DNA of 64,000 nt from a bacterium (GCA_028716845.1 JAQUPF010000007.1:62001-126000); one strand, 5' to 3'. Positions 27,316-37,165 are shown, counted from the first letter of the stretch. Notes: generated from the letters alone by a model not told the origin. Numbers and translations: made by a program.

Positions 27316-28425
27316 ATGAAGCGGGAGCATGATTCGGCCGTCGCCGGGCGGCTCGAGGCGCTCGGCCGGCGCCTCGCGGAGGTCGAGGCGGAGATGAGCG
27401 ATCCCGCCGTCATCTCCCGTCAGGATCGCTACCGGCTCCTCGCCCGGGAGCACGCCGCGATCAGGGAGGTGCTGTCGCTCGAGGAGCGCCGCCTGAAGGC
27501 GCGGCGGGAGATCGAGGAGTCCGAGCGGCTGCTCGAGGAGGCCGCGGAAGACGGGGATTTCAGGGCCCTCGTCGAGGGGGAGCTGCGCGCGCTCCGGGAA
27601 CGGGAGGCCGCGCTCGATGAGGAGCTCACGCTCGCCCTCCTGCCCCGGGGGCGGGACGACGACCGCGGGACGATCGTCGAGATCCGCGCCGGCACCGGCG
27701 GCGGCGAGGCGGCGCTCTTCGTCGCGGACCTGTTCCGGATGTACGCCCGGTACGCGGAGCGGATGGGGTGGGCGGTCGAGACGATGGACAGCCACCCGAC
27801 CGGCATCGGCGGCTTCAAGGAGATCGTCTTCTCCCTCGCCGGCCGCGAGGTCTTTCGCCGCATGAAGTACGAGAGCGGCGTCCACCGGGTCCAGCGGGTG
27901 CCCGCCACGGAGGCGAGCGGGAGGATCCACACCTCCGCCGCCACCGTCGCCGTCCTGCCCGAGGCGGAGGAGGTGGAGGTCGAGCTCGCGCCCGGCGACA
28001 TCCGGGTGGACGTCTACCGCTCCTCCGGTCCCGGCGGGCAGAGCGTGAACACGACCGACTCCGCCGTCCGCATCACGCACCTTCCGACCGGCCTCGTCGT
28101 GACCTGCCAGGACGAGAAATCGCAGCACAAGAACAAGACGAAGGCGATGCGGATCCTGCGGGCGCGCCTCAGGGAGGCGATGGAGGAGGCGCGGGATGAG
28201 CGGCTCTCCACGCTCAGGCGCGCCCAGGTGTCCACCGGCGACCGGAGCGCGAAGATCCGCACCTACAACTTTCCCCAGAACAGGGTGACGGATCACCGGG
28301 TCGGCCTGACGCTCCACGACCTGCAGGGGGTCATGAACGGCGCGCTCGAGAAGCTGACGGCGGCGCTCATCGAGCGGGACCGCGAGGAGCGGCTGCGCGC
28401 CGCCCGGGAGGATGCGGAGGGGTGA
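27316..28425 (+). CDS. prfA: Peptide chain release factor 1
   Basis: This 369-residue protein recognises UAA and UAG. The codon-recognition motif is PAT at residues 196-198 (RVPATEASG), which marks RF1, since RF2 has SPF. The GGQ hydrolysis motif is at residues 240-242 ([15 protein letters not shown]). The usual KSQHKNK segment follows. It lies 9 nt after rpmE, and its stop overlaps the GTG start of prmC, the enzyme that methylates this GGQ glutamine. Confidence 0.96.
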   Translation: MKREHDSAVAGRLEALGRRLAEVEAEMSDPAVISRQDRYRLLAREHAAIREVLSLEERRLKARREIEESERLLEEAAEDGDFRALVEGELRALREREAALDEELTLALLPRGRDDDRGTIVEIRAGTGGGEAALFVADLFRMYARYAERMGWAVETMDSHPTGIGGFKEIVFSLAGREVFRRMKYESGVHRVQRVPATEASGRIHTSAATVAVLPEAEEVEVELAPGDIRVDVYRSSGPGGQSVNTTDSAVRITHLPTGLVVTCQDEKSQHKNKTKAMRILRARLREAMEEARDERLSTLRRAQVSTGDRSAKIRTYNFPQNRVTDHRVGLTLHDLQGVMNGALEKLTAALIERDREERLRAAREDAEG

Positions 28426-29315
28426 CGGAGCCGTCATCGGACCGCCTGATCGATGTGATCAACTGGGGGAGGGATCTCTTCGCCCGCCGGGGCGTCCCGC
28501 ACGCCCGCTACACGATCGAGGTCCTCCTCGAGCACATCCTCGCCGCGACGCGGGCGGAGCTCTACTGCGAGCGTGACCGTCGGCTCGCGCCGGAGGAGCT
28601 GCGCCGGGTGCGGGCGCTCGTCCAGAAGCGGCTGCGCCACCGGCCGCTCTGGCACCTCGTCGGTTCGGTCGAATTCTTCGGCGTGCGGCTCTCGGTGGAC
28701 GACCGCGTCCTCATCCCGAGGCCGGAGACGGAGATCGTCGTGGAGACCGCGCTCCGCCGCCTCCCCCCGCCGGACGGGAGGGTGCGGTACGCCGCCGACG
28801 TGGGCACCGGCAGCGGCAACATCGCCATCGCCCTCGCCGCGTCCCGCGGCGACCTGTTCATCTACGCCACCGACGTCTCCCCGGCGGCGCTCGAGGTCGC
28901 CGCGGCGAACGCGCGGGCGTGCGGCAGGGACGGCGCCATGAGCTTCGCGCGGGGGGACCTGTTCGGGCCGTTCGAGGGGTGCGGCCCCGCCCTCTTCGAC
29001 CTGATCGTCTCGAACCCCCCCTACGTCTCGGAGGAGGAGATGGCGGCCCTCCCGCCGGAGGTCCGGGAACGGGAGCCGCGGCTCGCCCTCGACGGCGGCG
29101 CGGACGGTCTCTCGGTCGTGCGGCGGCTCCTCGCCGGCGCGCCGCGCCTGCTCAAGCCGGGGGGCCTGATCGTCCTCGAGGTCGGGAGCGGGCAGGCGCC
29201 GGTCGTGCGGCGCATGGCGGCGTCGTCGGGGACGTACGCCGGCGTCGAGATCGACAGGGACTACGCCGGCGTCGAGCGGGTCGTCAGCGCCGAGATCCCC
29301 GGCGGGCATGGATAA
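28422..29315 (+). CDS. prmC: Release factor glutamine methyltransferase
   Basis: This 297-residue protein starts at GTG 28422, overlapping the prfA stop. It methylates the GGQ glutamine of RF1 and RF2. It has a helical N-domain, then [22 protein letters not shown], the SAM motif [14 protein letters not shown] and the catalytic NPPY at residues 198-201 ([11 protein letters not shown]). Its last bases overlap the murA start by 8 bp. Confidence 0.95.
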   Translation: MTEPSSDRLIDVINWGRDLFARRGVPHARYTIEVLLEHILAATRAELYCERDRRLAPEELRRVRALVQKRLRHRPLWHLVGSVEFFGVRLSVDDRVLIPRPETEIVVETALRRLPPPDGRVRYAADVGTGSGNIAIALAASRGDLFIYATDVSPAALEVAAANARACGRDGAMSFARGDLFGPFEGCGPALFDLIVSNPPYVSEEEMAALPPEVREREPRLALDGGADGLSVVRRLLAGAPRLLKPGGLIVLEVGSGQAPVVRRMAASSGTYAGVEIDRDYAGVERVVSAEIPGGHG

Positions 29316-30582
29316 GATCATCATCGGGGGGGGGCGTCGGCTGCGGGGCGAGGTCCGCGTGAGCGGGGCGAAGAACGCCGCGCTCCCCGTCATGGCGGCG
29401 GCGCTCCTCGGCGACGGCCCCACCAGGATCAGGAACATCCCGCGCGTCAGCGACATCGGCACGATGGCCGACATCCTCGCCGCGCTCGGCGCGCGCGTGG
29501 ACTTCCCCTCCGCCCACGAGGTCGTGATCGACCCGCGCGGCCTCTCGACCCCCACCGCCCCCTACGAGCTCGTCAGGAAGATGCGCGCCTCCGTCTGCGT
29601 CCTGGGTCCACTCCTCGGCGCGATCGGCGAGGCCCGCATCCCGCTCCCCGGCGGCTGCGCCATCGGCCCGCGCCCGGTCGACCTGCACATCAGGGGGATG
29701 CGGCGGCTCGGCGCCTCCCTCCGCCTCTCGCACGGCATGATCGTCGCCCGCGGCGGCCGGATGCGGGGCGGCGAGGTGTACCTGGGGGGGCGCTTCGGCT
29801 CGAGCGTCCTGGCCACCGCCAACGTGATGATGGCGGCCGCGAGGGCGCGGGGCATGACCCGGATCGAGGGCGCCGCCTGCGAGCCGGAGATCATGGACCT
29901 CGCGGAGGCGCTGGGCCGGATGGGGGCGCGCATCCGGGGGGCGGGGTCGCACACGATCGTCGTGGAGGGGGTGCGGCGCCTGCGGGGGGCCGACCACGCC
30001 GTGATCCCCGACCGGATCGAGGCCGGCACCTGCATGATCGCCGCGGCCGTCACGGGAGGGGAGGTCATGATCCTCGGCGCGCGCCCCGACCACCTCCGCG
30101 CCGTCATCGAGGCGCTCGAGGAGGCCGGCGCGGCGGTTGCGGTGCGGCGGGGGGGGGTCGCCGTCCGCGGGGGCGGCAGGCGGCGCGTCGTGGACGTCGC
30201 CACCCACCCGTATCCCGGTTTCCCCACGGACCTGCAGGCGCAGATGACCGCCCTCATGACCGTCTCGCCGGGGATCAGCGTGATCACGGAGAAGGTGTTC
30301 CCGGACCGGTTCCTCCACGTCCCCGAGCTGAACAGGATGGGCGCCCGGATCGCGATCGAGGGATCGAGCGCGATCGTCCGGGGGGTGCGGGCGCTCAGCG
30401 GCGCCCCGGTGATGGCCTCTGACCTCCGGGCGAGCGCCGCCCTCGTCCTCGCGGGGCTGGTGGCGCGCGGGGAGACCGTCATCGACCGGGTGTACCACCT
30501 CGACCGGGGCTACGAGGACATCGAGGGGAAGCTCAGGGCGCTCGGCGCTGACATCGAGCGGACGGCGGGGCGGAAGGCCTGA
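29308..30582 (+). CDS. murA: UDP-N-acetylglucosamine 1-carboxyvinyltransferase
   Basis: This 424-residue protein catalyses the first committed step of peptidoglycan synthesis, adding enolpyruvate from PEP to UDP-GlcNAc. Landmarks are SGAKNAALPVMAAALL, RKMRASVCVLGPLLG and the catalytic Cys117 in PGGCAIGPRPVDLH (the fosfomycin target). Later come ATHPYPGFPTDLQAQ and the DLRASAALVLAGL segment. Cys rather than Asp at 117 predicts fosfomycin sensitivity. It ends the coaE-rho-rpmE-prfA-prmC-murA run. Confidence 0.96.
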   Translation: MDKIIIGGGRRLRGEVRVSGAKNAALPVMAAALLGDGPTRIRNIPRVSDIGTMADILAALGARVDFPSAHEVVIDPRGLSTPTAPYELVRKMRASVCVLGPLLGAIGEARIPLPGGCAIGPRPVDLHIRGMRRLGASLRLSHGMIVARGGRMRGGEVYLGGRFGSSVLATANVMMAAARARGMTRIEGAACEPEIMDLAEALGRMGARIRGAGSHTIVVEGVRRLRGADHAVIPDRIEAGTCMIAAAVTGGEVMILGARPDHLRAVIEALEEAGAAVAVRRGGVAVRGGGRRRVVDVATHPYPGFPTDLQAQMTALMTVSPGISVITEKVFPDRFLHVPELNRMGARIAIEGSSAIVRGVRALSGAPVMASDLRASAALVLAGLVARGETVIDRVYHLDRGYEDIEGKLRALGADIERTAGRKA

Positions 30583-30644
30583 GCGGCCGCCGGCCGGGGG
30601 AGGGCGTCATCAAGGTCCGGCATCACATCGTCGCATCGATCGGC

Positions 30645-31043
30645 ATGAGCGGCGCCCTCTGGCTGCTCTTCCGGTCGCTCCCCGTGAGCCTCTGGTCGCT
30701 CGCCGGGGGGACGCTCATCGACGTCGATCACCTGTACGACTATGCCCGCCACCGGCACCGCCCCCCGCTCGCGCGCGCCGACATCCGGCATTTCTTCGAC
30801 ATCGTGGGCAATGGCAGGCTCGACCGGGTCTTCCTCATCCTGCACTCGTGGGAGGTCGTCGCGGCGGGGCTCATCGGGGGGGCGCTCCTGCCCGCCGCCG
30901 GGGCGGCGATCATCCCGCTCTCATTCGGGATGGCGTTCCACCTGCTGCTCGACGCGGCGGCGAACGGGAAGGCGGTCCTGCGCTACAGCCTCATCGCGAG
31001 GACGGCGCGCCGATTCGACGGCCGGTTCTTCTACGGCAGGTGA
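30645..31043 (+). CDS. Small membrane protein, possible YdjM/DUF457-like
   Basis: The ORF from ATG 30645 encodes 132 residues with two or three hydrophobic segments (WLLFRSLPVSLWSLAGGTL, AAGLIGGALLPAAGAAIIPL) and the acidic/His motif IDVDHLYDY. The motif recalls the DxDH of YdjM-type inner-membrane proteins, though the match is loose. There is no SD before 30645, but GGGGGAGGG at 30596-30604 lies 4 nt before an in-frame ATC (30609). Translation may therefore begin there and add 12 residues (IKVRHHIVASIG). It follows murA by 62 nt. Confidence 0.65.
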   Translation: MSGALWLLFRSLPVSLWSLAGGTLIDVDHLYDYARHRHRPPLARADIRHFFDIVGNGRLDRVFLILHSWEVVAAGLIGGALLPAAGAAIIPLSFGMAFHLLLDAAANGKAVLRYSLIARTARRFDGRFFYGR

Positions 31044-31133
31044 AGGGCCGCTGCGGCGGGAGAACGGACCGCGACAATCCGCGGCGGAAACTCTGTTTCT
31101 TCCGGCTTTCCGCCTTGCGCACGCTGCCGTAGT

Positions 31134-31176
31134 TTGGATCCGCGAGGATCCGTAAGAATCCGTGTCAATCCGTGGT
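31134..31176. repeat. Dispersed repeat, copy 3 (half element)
   Basis: It consists of GGATCCGCGAGGATCCGTAAG followed by AATCCGTG and AATCCGTGG blocks, matching the right half of the 3701-3791 element. It lies between the membrane-protein gene and tRNA-His. Confidence 0.6.
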
Positions 31177-31245
31177 GGATTTGTTCTTTGTATGCGGGCG
31201 TTTGGCGATCGACAATTCCGCTGGCCTCGCGGGCGGCGATGAAGA

Positions 31246-31251
31246 TATAAT
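31246..31251 (+). promoter_or_regulatory. -10 box for tRNA-His
   Basis: A perfect TATAAT lies about 24 nt before the tRNA. No good -35 is present at the usual spacing. Confidence 0.5.
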
Positions 31252-31275
31252 GATTCCCCGGATCGTGGACCGGCG

Positions 31276-31353
31276 GTGGATGTAGCTCAGTCCGGTTAGA
31301 GCACCTGGCTGTGGCCCAGGGGGTCGGGGGTTCAAATCCCCTCATCCACCCCA
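31276..31353 (+). tRNA. tRNA-His (anticodon GTG)
   Basis: The acceptor stem GTGGATG (31276-31282) pairs with CATCCAC (31343-31349). The anticodon arm CCTGG-CT-GTG-GC-CCAGG places anticodon GTG at 31311-31313. The D-arm AGCTCAG and T-loop GTTCAAAT are normal. Position 73 is C, position 31275 provides the extra G(-1) typical of tRNA-His, and CCA is encoded (31351-31353). An HPt gene follows 23 nt downstream. Confidence 0.97.
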
Positions 31354-31376
31354 TTCCGGGGCGGCGGGGCGCCGTC

Positions 31377-31709
31377 ATGGGGGCGTTCGAACGGGAGGCG
31401 TATCTCGAGTCGTTCAGGGAGGAGGCGTCGCGGCTCGTCGGGTCGCTCGCCGCCGGCGCGGCCGTCCTCGCGCCCGCATCCCCCATGGCCGACACGCTCC
31501 GCAGGATGGCGAGGGAGGCGCACACGCTCCGCGGCTCGGCGGTGATGATGGGGCTCGAGCGGATCGCCCGCGACGCGCGCCTCCTCGAGGAGGATCTCGA
31601 GGCGGCGGTCGAGCGCGGCGGGAGGCCCGGCGGGGAGGAGATCGCCTCGATCAGGGGGCGCCTCGAGGCGGTGCGGGCGGCCGTCGCCGGCGACGCCGGG
31701 GCGCGGTGA
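31377..31709 (+). CDS. HPt-domain phosphotransfer protein
   Basis: This 110-residue all-helical protein is a free-standing histidine phosphotransfer domain. The phosphoacceptor is His49 in AREAHTLRGSAVMMGL, the CheA P1-like signature. The start is ATG 31377; the frame is open further 5' but that part lies in the tRNA. A response regulator gene follows 31 nt later, so the two probably form a phosphorelay pair. No kinase lies beside them. Confidence 0.85.
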   Translation: MGAFEREAYLESFREEASRLVGSLAAGAAVLAPASPMADTLRRMAREAHTLRGSAVMMGLERIARDARLLEEDLEAAVERGGRPGGEEIASIRGRLEAVRAAVAGDAGAR

Positions 31710-31740
31710 GGCGGGTGGACGATAGGGGGAGGATGGGGCG

Positions 31741-32112
31741 ATGGCAAGGAAGGTGCTCATCATAGAGGACAGCGCGACGGACGCGGCGATCGTGAAGGAT
31801 CTCCTCCAGAAGGAGGGGCTCAAGGTCGAGATCGCCGTCTCCGGCAAGGAGGGGATCGAGAAGGCGGTGGCCTCCCACCCCGACCTCATCGTGCTCGACC
31901 TGATCCTCCCCGACGTGAGCGGCTTCGACGTCTGCGCGCGGCTCAAGAAGGAGGCGAGCCTGCACGACGCGATCGTGGTGGTGCTGAGCGTCAAGGACAA
32001 CATCAACGACATCACGAAGGCGTTCCACGTCGGCGCGGACGATTACATCATCAAGCCCCCGCTGCCGGAGCTCCTCATACGGAAGATCAAGCTCTACCTT
32101 GGCATGCGGTGA
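31741..32112 (+). CDS. CheY-like single-domain response regulator
   Basis: This 123-residue receiver domain has no output domain. The acidic pocket is IIEDS near the N-terminus, the phosphorylated residue is Asp53 in [10 protein letters not shown], and the conserved lysine is Lys105 in IIKPP. The start has GGGGGAGG upstream. It likely exchanges phosphate with the HPt protein encoded just before it and acts by protein interaction. Its stop overlaps an alternative GTG start of the TrpB-like gene. Confidence 0.9.
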   Translation: MARKVLIIEDSATDAAIVKDLLQKEGLKVEIAVSGKEGIEKAVASHPDLIVLDLILPDVSGFDVCARLKKEASLHDAIVVVLSVKDNINDITKAFHVGADDYIIKPPLPELLIRKIKLYLGMR

Positions 32113-32129
32113 CGAGGGGGGCGGCCCCG

Positions 32130-33518
32130 ATGCGCGAGCGGACGATCAATCTGAGCGGGAGGGACATCCCCCGGCGGTGGTACAACCTGGCCGCCGATCT
32201 CCCCGCGCCCGCGCCGCCGCTCGGGCCGGACGGCGCGCCGATCACCCCCGACATGCTCGCCCCGGTCTTCCCGATGAACCTCATCGAGCAGGAGGCGAGC
32301 CGCGAGCGGTGGATCGACATCCCCGAGGAGGTCCTCCGGATCCTGCTCCGCTGGCGGCCGACGCCGCTCCGCCGCGCCTGCTACCTGGAGGAGCGACTGG
32401 GGACCCCCGCCCGCATCTACTACAAGGACGAGAGCGTGAGCCCGCCCGGCAGCCACAAGCCGAACACCGCCGTGGCGCAGGCCTGGTACAACAGGCAGTT
32501 CGGCATCAGGCGCCTCGCGACGGAGACCGGTGCGGGGCAGTGGGGGAGCGCCCTCGCCTTCGCCTGTTCGCTGCTCGGCCTCGAGTGCAAGGTCTATATG
32601 GTGCGGATCTCCTTCGACCAGAAGCCGCTCCGGAAGACGATGATGCGGATCTGGGGGGCGAGGTGCGTCGCGAGCCCGAGCGCCGAGACGGAGACCGGCA
32701 GGAGGATCCTCGCGGAGACCCCCGACATCCCCGGGAGCCTCGGGATCGCCATCAGCGAGGCGATCGAGGAGGCGGTGGGCGACGCGAGCGGCGGCACGCG
32801 GTACTCGCTCGGGAGCGTGCTCAACCACGTCCTCCTCCACCAGACCGTCATCGGCCTCGAGGCCAGGGAGCAGCTCGCGCTGGCGGGCGAGCGGCGGCCC
32901 GACGTGATCATCGCCTGCGCGGGAGGGGGGAGCAACTTCGCCGGCCTCTCGTTCCCGTTCGTCCGCGACAGGATGGACGGCGCGGACATCGAGATCATCC
33001 CGGTCGAGCCCACCGCCTGCCCGACGATGACGCGGGGTCCGTTCGCCTACGACTACGGCGACACGGCGTGCATGACGCCCCTCCTCGCCATGCACACCCT
33101 CGGCCACGGCTTCATGCCGCCCCCGATCCACGCCGGCGGCCTCCGCTACCACGGGCTGGCCCCGCTCGTGAGCCAGACGATCGTGGAGGGCCTCGCGACG
33201 CCGCGGGCGTACCACCAGACGCAGTGCTACGAGTCCGCGATGCTCTGGGCGGCGACCGAGGGGACCATCTGCGCCCCCGAGACGAGCCACGCGATCGCCG
33301 CCGTGATCGAGGAGGCCCGGAAGGCGAAGGAGGAGGGGAGGGAGAAGGTCATCCTCTTCAATTACAGCGGGCACGGCCTCATGGACCTCGCCGGCTACGA
33401 CAAGTACCTCTCGGGGGAGCTCGCCGATTATCCGCTCCCGGAGGAGGCGCTGCGGCGCTCCATCGAGGTGATACGGCACCTGCCCCGCCCCGGGCGCGGG
33501 GGACCGGCCGGGCGGTGA
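32130..33518 (+). CDS. TrpB-like PLP enzyme (TrpB2 class tryptophan synthase beta)
   Basis: The protein has 462 residues from ATG 32130, which has GAGGGGGG 8 nt upstream; a GTG at 32109 overlaps the preceding stop. PLP-binding Lys110 lies in [10 protein letters not shown], the substrate glutamate in [12 protein letters not shown], and the phosphate loop in [11 protein letters not shown]. The length and the N-terminal region ([18 protein letters not shown]) are those of TrpB2, which converts indole plus serine to tryptophan and often works without TrpA. No trpA or other trp gene is nearby, so the in vivo role, including indole salvage or a related reaction, is open. Confidence 0.88.
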   Translation: MRERTINLSGRDIPRRWYNLAADLPAPAPPLGPDGAPITPDMLAPVFPMNLIEQEASRERWIDIPEEVLRILLRWRPTPLRRACYLEERLGTPARIYYKDESVSPPGSHKPNTAVAQAWYNRQFGIRRLATETGAGQWGSALAFACSLLGLECKVYMVRISFDQKPLRKTMMRIWGARCVASPSAETETGRRILAETPDIPGSLGIAISEAIEEAVGDASGGTRYSLGSVLNHVLLHQTVIGLEAREQLALAGERRPDVIIACAGGGSNFAGLSFPFVRDRMDGADIEIIPVEPTACPTMTRGPFAYDYGDTACMTPLLAMHTLGHGFMPPPIHAGGLRYHGLAPLVSQTIVEGLATPRAYHQTQCYESAMLWAATEGTICAPETSHAIAAVIEEARKAKEEGREKVILFNYSGHGLMDLAGYDKYLSGELADYPLPEEALRRSIEVIRHLPRPGRGGPAGR

Positions 33519-33534
33519 GCCGGACCCCGCACCC

Positions 33535-34254
33535 ATGACCGGACGCGAGGCGCTGCCGTGGGCGGGATTCGCGCTCTTCCTCGCCTTCGCCCTCTTCGTC
33601 TCCTTCCGGCCTTCACCCGATCGGCGCGCGGAGATCCCCTCCCCCGAGAGCGCCCCGGTCGGCGCGGCCGGGCACTTCGACCCGGTCGAGTACCACACCC
33701 GCCGGGCGGACGCCTTCGAGGCGGACGGCTCCCCGGAGGAGGCCGCCGAGGAGTACCGCGCGCTCGTCGAGATGGATCCCGGCAACGCGATCCTCCGCAG
33801 CCACCTCGCCGCCGTCTACTACAAGGCGGGGAACCTGGACGGGGCGGTCGCCGAGCTCAGGGAGGCGCTGCGGCTCAGGCCGGGCAACTGGGCCCAGCTC
33901 GAGGCGCTCGGCGACCTCCACGCGGAGCGGGGCGAGATCGAACCGGCGCGTGCGGCGTACGTGGAGGCGCTCTGGATCGCCCCGGAGAACGATCTGGCGC
34001 ACTACAAGCTCGGGCGGATGCACCAGCTCCTCGGTCGTCACGGGGAGGCGGCCCGCGACTACGCGAGGGCGCTCGAGATCTACCCCGATTTCGCGGAGGC
34101 GCGGATGGGGCTCGGGCTCTGCGCCGTCGCGGCCGGCGACATCGAGGGGGCGCGCCGGGAGCAGGGGATCCTCGCGGGGCTCGACGCCGGACTCGCCGCG
34201 GCGCTCGGGGAGGCGATATCCTCCGGCCGGGCGGACACCCCGCCTCCCCGGTGA
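33535..34254 (+). CDS. TPR protein with N-terminal membrane anchor
   Basis: This 239-residue protein has one hydrophobic helix at residues about 9-24, a Pro-rich linker and about five TPR units from residue 50 on (YHTRRADAFEADGSPEEAA, LRSHLAAVYYKAGNLDGAV, QLEALGDLHAERGEIEPA and so on). It would be anchored in the inner membrane with the TPRs as a protein-interaction surface. No enzymatic domain is seen. It converges on the pilus operon, with 7 nt between stops. Confidence 0.75.
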   Translation: MTGREALPWAGFALFLAFALFVSFRPSPDRRAEIPSPESAPVGAAGHFDPVEYHTRRADAFEADGSPEEAAEEYRALVEMDPGNAILRSHLAAVYYKAGNLDGAVAELREALRLRPGNWAQLEALGDLHAERGEIEPARAAYVEALWIAPENDLAHYKLGRMHQLLGRHGEAARDYARALEIYPDFAEARMGLGLCAVAAGDIEGARREQGILAGLDAGLAAALGEAISSGRADTPPPR

Positions 34255-34261
34255 GGCGGTT

Positions 34262-35581
34262 CTAGACCCTCTTCTCCTGCCAGTAGACCACGGAGTGGCC
34301 GGGGACCGGTATCTCGAGTTCGCCGAGGGCGTCGTCGTAGTGGTAGCCGCTCCCGCCGCCGCAGTCGACGTTGAGGCCGACGAACGAGCCGAAGGTCGAG
34401 CCGCTCCCCGAGAGATTGACGTTCGCGGAGGGGCCGTAGACGACGCCGTAGAAATCGCTGCCGCCGCTGTAGTCGAGGACGACGGGGTTCGCCTCCGTCC
34501 CCCCCGTGATCCAGAAGCGGAGGTCCGACGGGATGCCGGTCGCGTTCGTGATGCCCTGCCCCGCCAGCGCCACCCTCGCGTCGATGTAGAAGTCCACCCG
34601 CCCGTTGCAGACGATGAGGGTATTGGCGGACGTCTCGATGGCCTTCCCCTTGTAGCCGGTGATGTACACCTGCGCGGGCCCCTCGATCGTGAGGACGGAG
34701 CTCGCGGAGAGCTTGATCTGGCGGAGCTTGTAGTCGCCGGGGGGGAGCGTGCGGGTCTGCGAGGAGGCCATCGACAGGAGGCCGTCCGACACGGCGGGGG
34801 TCTCGGGATTGCTGTAATAGTCGAGCCCGACGAGCGCGGGCGGGACGGTCACCGGCGGGAGGTCGCGCTCCATGTCATGGCTGATCTCTCCCGTGACGGT
34901 GCCGTTCCCCGTGATGGTTCCGTCCGGGCCGGTGGCGGCGTCGCCGTTGATGACGGGCCCGCCCGAGAGCTCGAGGATGCTGCCGTTCGTCGCGACGTCG
35001 CCGTTCGAACCGACGTTGGCGCCGCCGTAGGGGCCGTTCCGGGAGTCGTAGCTGTCGGTCATGACGCCCCCGTGCAGCTTGACGAAGTTGTCGCCGAAGA
35101 AGACCTCGGAGAACAGTCTTGACTTCCGCGGCGCCGCCCTGACGCGCACGGCCCGCGGCACGACGCCGTCCGCGCCGATCCCCGGCACGTATCCGGTGCT
35201 CACGATGATCCAGTTGTTCTCGTAGCCGGTGCCCGTCATCTCGTGCGCCTGCACCGCGAAATCGCCGATGACCCCGGCGCCGGCCGCGGCGAACGACGTC
35301 CGCGTGTGCCGGTAGGGATCCGCCTCCGTGCCGCCCCCGTCCCAGGCGCGCATCGCGGCCGTCGCGTCGTCGGCGTTCTCGGGGAGCGCCCAGACCGCGT
35401 AGTCCACGCCCGCCTCGGCGAGGTTGAGGGCGGTGGTGTGCCGGACGGAACGGCGGTTCAGCGCGTACTCCGCGGACGTCATGAGGAGGAAGACCGCCGA
35501 GGCGATGAAGAGGATGCCGCTCAGGATGATCGTCGAGATGAACGCGCTCCCGCGCCGCCGATACCCCGTTCGTGGTTTCAT
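34262..35581 (-). CDS. PilX-like pilus assembly protein (second copy)
   Basis: This 439-residue protein has a short basic N-terminus followed by one hydrophobic helix (STIILSGILFIASAVFLLM) and NRRSVRHTTALNLAEAGVDYA, the pattern of PilX-type minor pilin-like proteins. The C-terminal half contains Gly/Ser/Asn-rich beta stretches (GSNGDVATNGSILELSGG, SDFYGVVYGPSANVNLSGSGSTFGSFVG) that resemble right-handed beta-helix turns. It is a paralogue of the gene at 35583-37160, with TGAGATG spacing between them. It is probably exposed outside the cytoplasm as a pilus-associated protein. Confidence 0.75.
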   Translation of the reverse strand: MKPRTGYRRRGSAFISTIILSGILFIASAVFLLMTSAEYALNRRSVRHTTALNLAEAGVDYAVWALPENADDATAAMRAWDGGGTEADPYRHTRTSFAAAGAGVIGDFAVQAHEMTGTGYENNWIIVSTGYVPGIGADGVVPRAVRVRAAPRKSRLFSEVFFGDNFVKLHGGVMTDSYDSRNGPYGGANVGSNGDVATNGSILELSGGPVINGDAATGPDGTITGNGTVTGEISHDMERDLPPVTVPPALVGLDYYSNPETPAVSDGLLSMASSQTRTLPPGDYKLRQIKLSASSVLTIEGPAQVYITGYKGKAIETSANTLIVCNGRVDFYIDARVALAGQGITNATGIPSDLRFWITGGTEANPVVLDYSGGSDFYGVVYGPSANVNLSGSGSTFGSFVGLNVDCGGGSGYHYDDALGELEIPVPGHSVVYWQEKRV

Positions 35582-35582
35582 C

Positions 35583-37160
35583 TCACTCCTTCTCCTGCCA
35601 CGAGACGACGGCGTAGCCTGCTGTCCCGCCGCCCCCGCCCCCGATCGCGCCGAGCGCCTCGTCGTAGTGGAAGCCGAGGCTCCCGTTGTGCTCGATCTCC
35701 CTCCCGACGAAGGAGCCGAAGGTATGGCCGCTCCCCGACACCTTGATTTCGGCGTTCGGGGCGTAGACCGCGCCGAACAGATTCCTGCTGCCGGAGAGCT
35801 TGACGCTCGTGCAGCCGGGGGTCCCCCAAATGAGGCAGTCCGGCGGGTTGCCGTTCGGGTTCCAGAGGCCGCTCCCCGACGAGCTCACCTCCGCGTCGAC
35901 GTAGAAGACGACGGATCCCTGGATCGTGATCGTCGAGCTGCCCGACTGGTCGATGCTCTTGCCCATGTAGCCGGTGAGGTAGACGGTCGTCGTCTCGCCC
36001 GGCTCGCCGATGGTGAGGCCGGTGGAGCCGGTGAGCCGTATCCGGCGGAGCTTCCATGCCCCGGCCGGAATGCTCCTGCTCGACGAGCCGGTGAGCGTCA
36101 CGAGGCCGTCGGACTGCCACGCCGGGTAGTCGCTCCCGACGAGGCTCGAGGGGACGACGACTTCGGGGAGATCGAGGGCCGGCTGGAACTCCGGCGCTCC
36201 CTCCCCCTGGGCCTCCTGGCTGTGGCTGACGGCCCCCTGGATCTCGGACGAGCCGGAGAGGTCGACGGTCCCGCCGGGGCCCGTCGCGGCGTTGCCCTGC
36301 ACCTGCGTCGAGCCGGAGAGCGAGATGGCCCCCGAGGAGGTGCCGGCGGTGATGAGACTCCCCTCGATGACGCGGGAGCCGCTGATGTCGATCCGCGACG
36401 AGGTCGTGCCCGTCGAGACGACGTCGCCGACGATCGTCCCCGAGCCGCTCATCGTGATCCGGCCGTCGTCCCCGCGGGTGACGATGTCGCCCCGGACGGT
36501 GCCGGAGCCGCTCAGGTCGATGCGGCCCGCGTCGTTCCCGAAGACGAGCATGTCGCCGTGGACGTCCCCCGAACCGCTCCAGGAGATGAGCGTCCCGTTC
36601 GTCCCCACGTCGCAGTTGTCCGCGGTGTTGAGGCCGCCGTAGGCGCCGTTCCGGGAATCGTAGCTGTCGAGGACGCCGCTCCCGGTGAGCCGCACCCGGT
36701 CGCGCCCGAAGAATCCCCTCGTGAACGGCCCGCCGCCCTGGCTCGCGACCGGCTGGAGCTGCGTCCTGACGGTCCTGGCGGATGCCGACGGCGCCGCCAT
36801 GCCCGGCACGTATCCCGTGCTCCGGACCACGGGGGAGCCGGTCGGATCGTCGATGAAGATGCGGATGTCGCCGACCGGCTCCCCCGACGCGGTCGTGAAG
36901 GAGGCGATGGTGAGCGTCCTCGGATCGCTCCCGCTCCAGCCGGAGAAATCGCCCGTGTTGAGCGCCAGGATGGCGTACTCCGCCCCCGCCTCGGCGAGGT
37001 TGAGCGCGGCGGCGCGGTGGTACGACCGGCGCGTGAGCAGGTACTCCGACGACGTCATGAGGAGGAACGCCCCCGCGATGACGCCCAGGACGGCCGAGAG
37101 GACGACGGCGGCGATGATCGCGCTCCCCTCCCGACCGCTCGTCCCGACGTGTCTCTTCAT
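35583..37160 (-). CDS. PilX-like pilus assembly protein with bactofilin-like repeat region
   Basis: This 525-residue paralogue of the downstream gene has an N-terminal TM helix (AIIAAVVLSAVLGVIAGAFLLM) and HRAAALNLAEAGAEYAI. Its middle (residues about 170-300) is a run of short repeats of the form SGSGxVxGDxxx (SGSGDVHGDML, SGSGTVRGDIV, SGSGTIVGDVV, SGSRVIEGSLI, SGSTQVQGNAA, SGSSEIQGAVS). This looks like a beta-solenoid similar to bactofilins, but on the exported side. The C-terminal half matches the paralogue (SRNLFGAVYAPNAEIKVSGSGHTFGSFVG). It lies 5 nt downstream of the PilW-like gene. Confidence 0.75.
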   Translation of the reverse strand: MKRHVGTSGREGSAIIAAVVLSAVLGVIAGAFLLMTSSEYLLTRRSYHRAAALNLAEAGAEYAILALNTGDFSGWSGSDPRTLTIASFTTASGEPVGDIRIFIDDPTGSPVVRSTGYVPGMAAPSASARTVRTQLQPVASQGGGPFTRGFFGRDRVRLTGSGVLDSYDSRNGAYGGLNTADNCDVGTNGTLISWSGSGDVHGDMLVFGNDAGRIDLSGSGTVRGDIVTRGDDGRITMSGSGTIVGDVVSTGTTSSRIDISGSRVIEGSLITAGTSSGAISLSGSTQVQGNAATGPGGTVDLSGSSEIQGAVSHSQEAQGEGAPEFQPALDLPEVVVPSSLVGSDYPAWQSDGLVTLTGSSSRSIPAGAWKLRRIRLTGSTGLTIGEPGETTTVYLTGYMGKSIDQSGSSTITIQGSVVFYVDAEVSSSGSGLWNPNGNPPDCLIWGTPGCTSVKLSGSRNLFGAVYAPNAEIKVSGSGHTFGSFVGREIEHNGSLGFHYDEALGAIGGGGGGTAGYAVVSWQEKE

Positions 37161-37165
37161 CGGAA

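Noticed and set aside
31083-31114. Terminator hairpin GGCGGAAA…TTTCCGCC before tRNA-His
   Set aside because: The 8-bp stem has a 16-nt loop and no T-run, so it is too weak to call.
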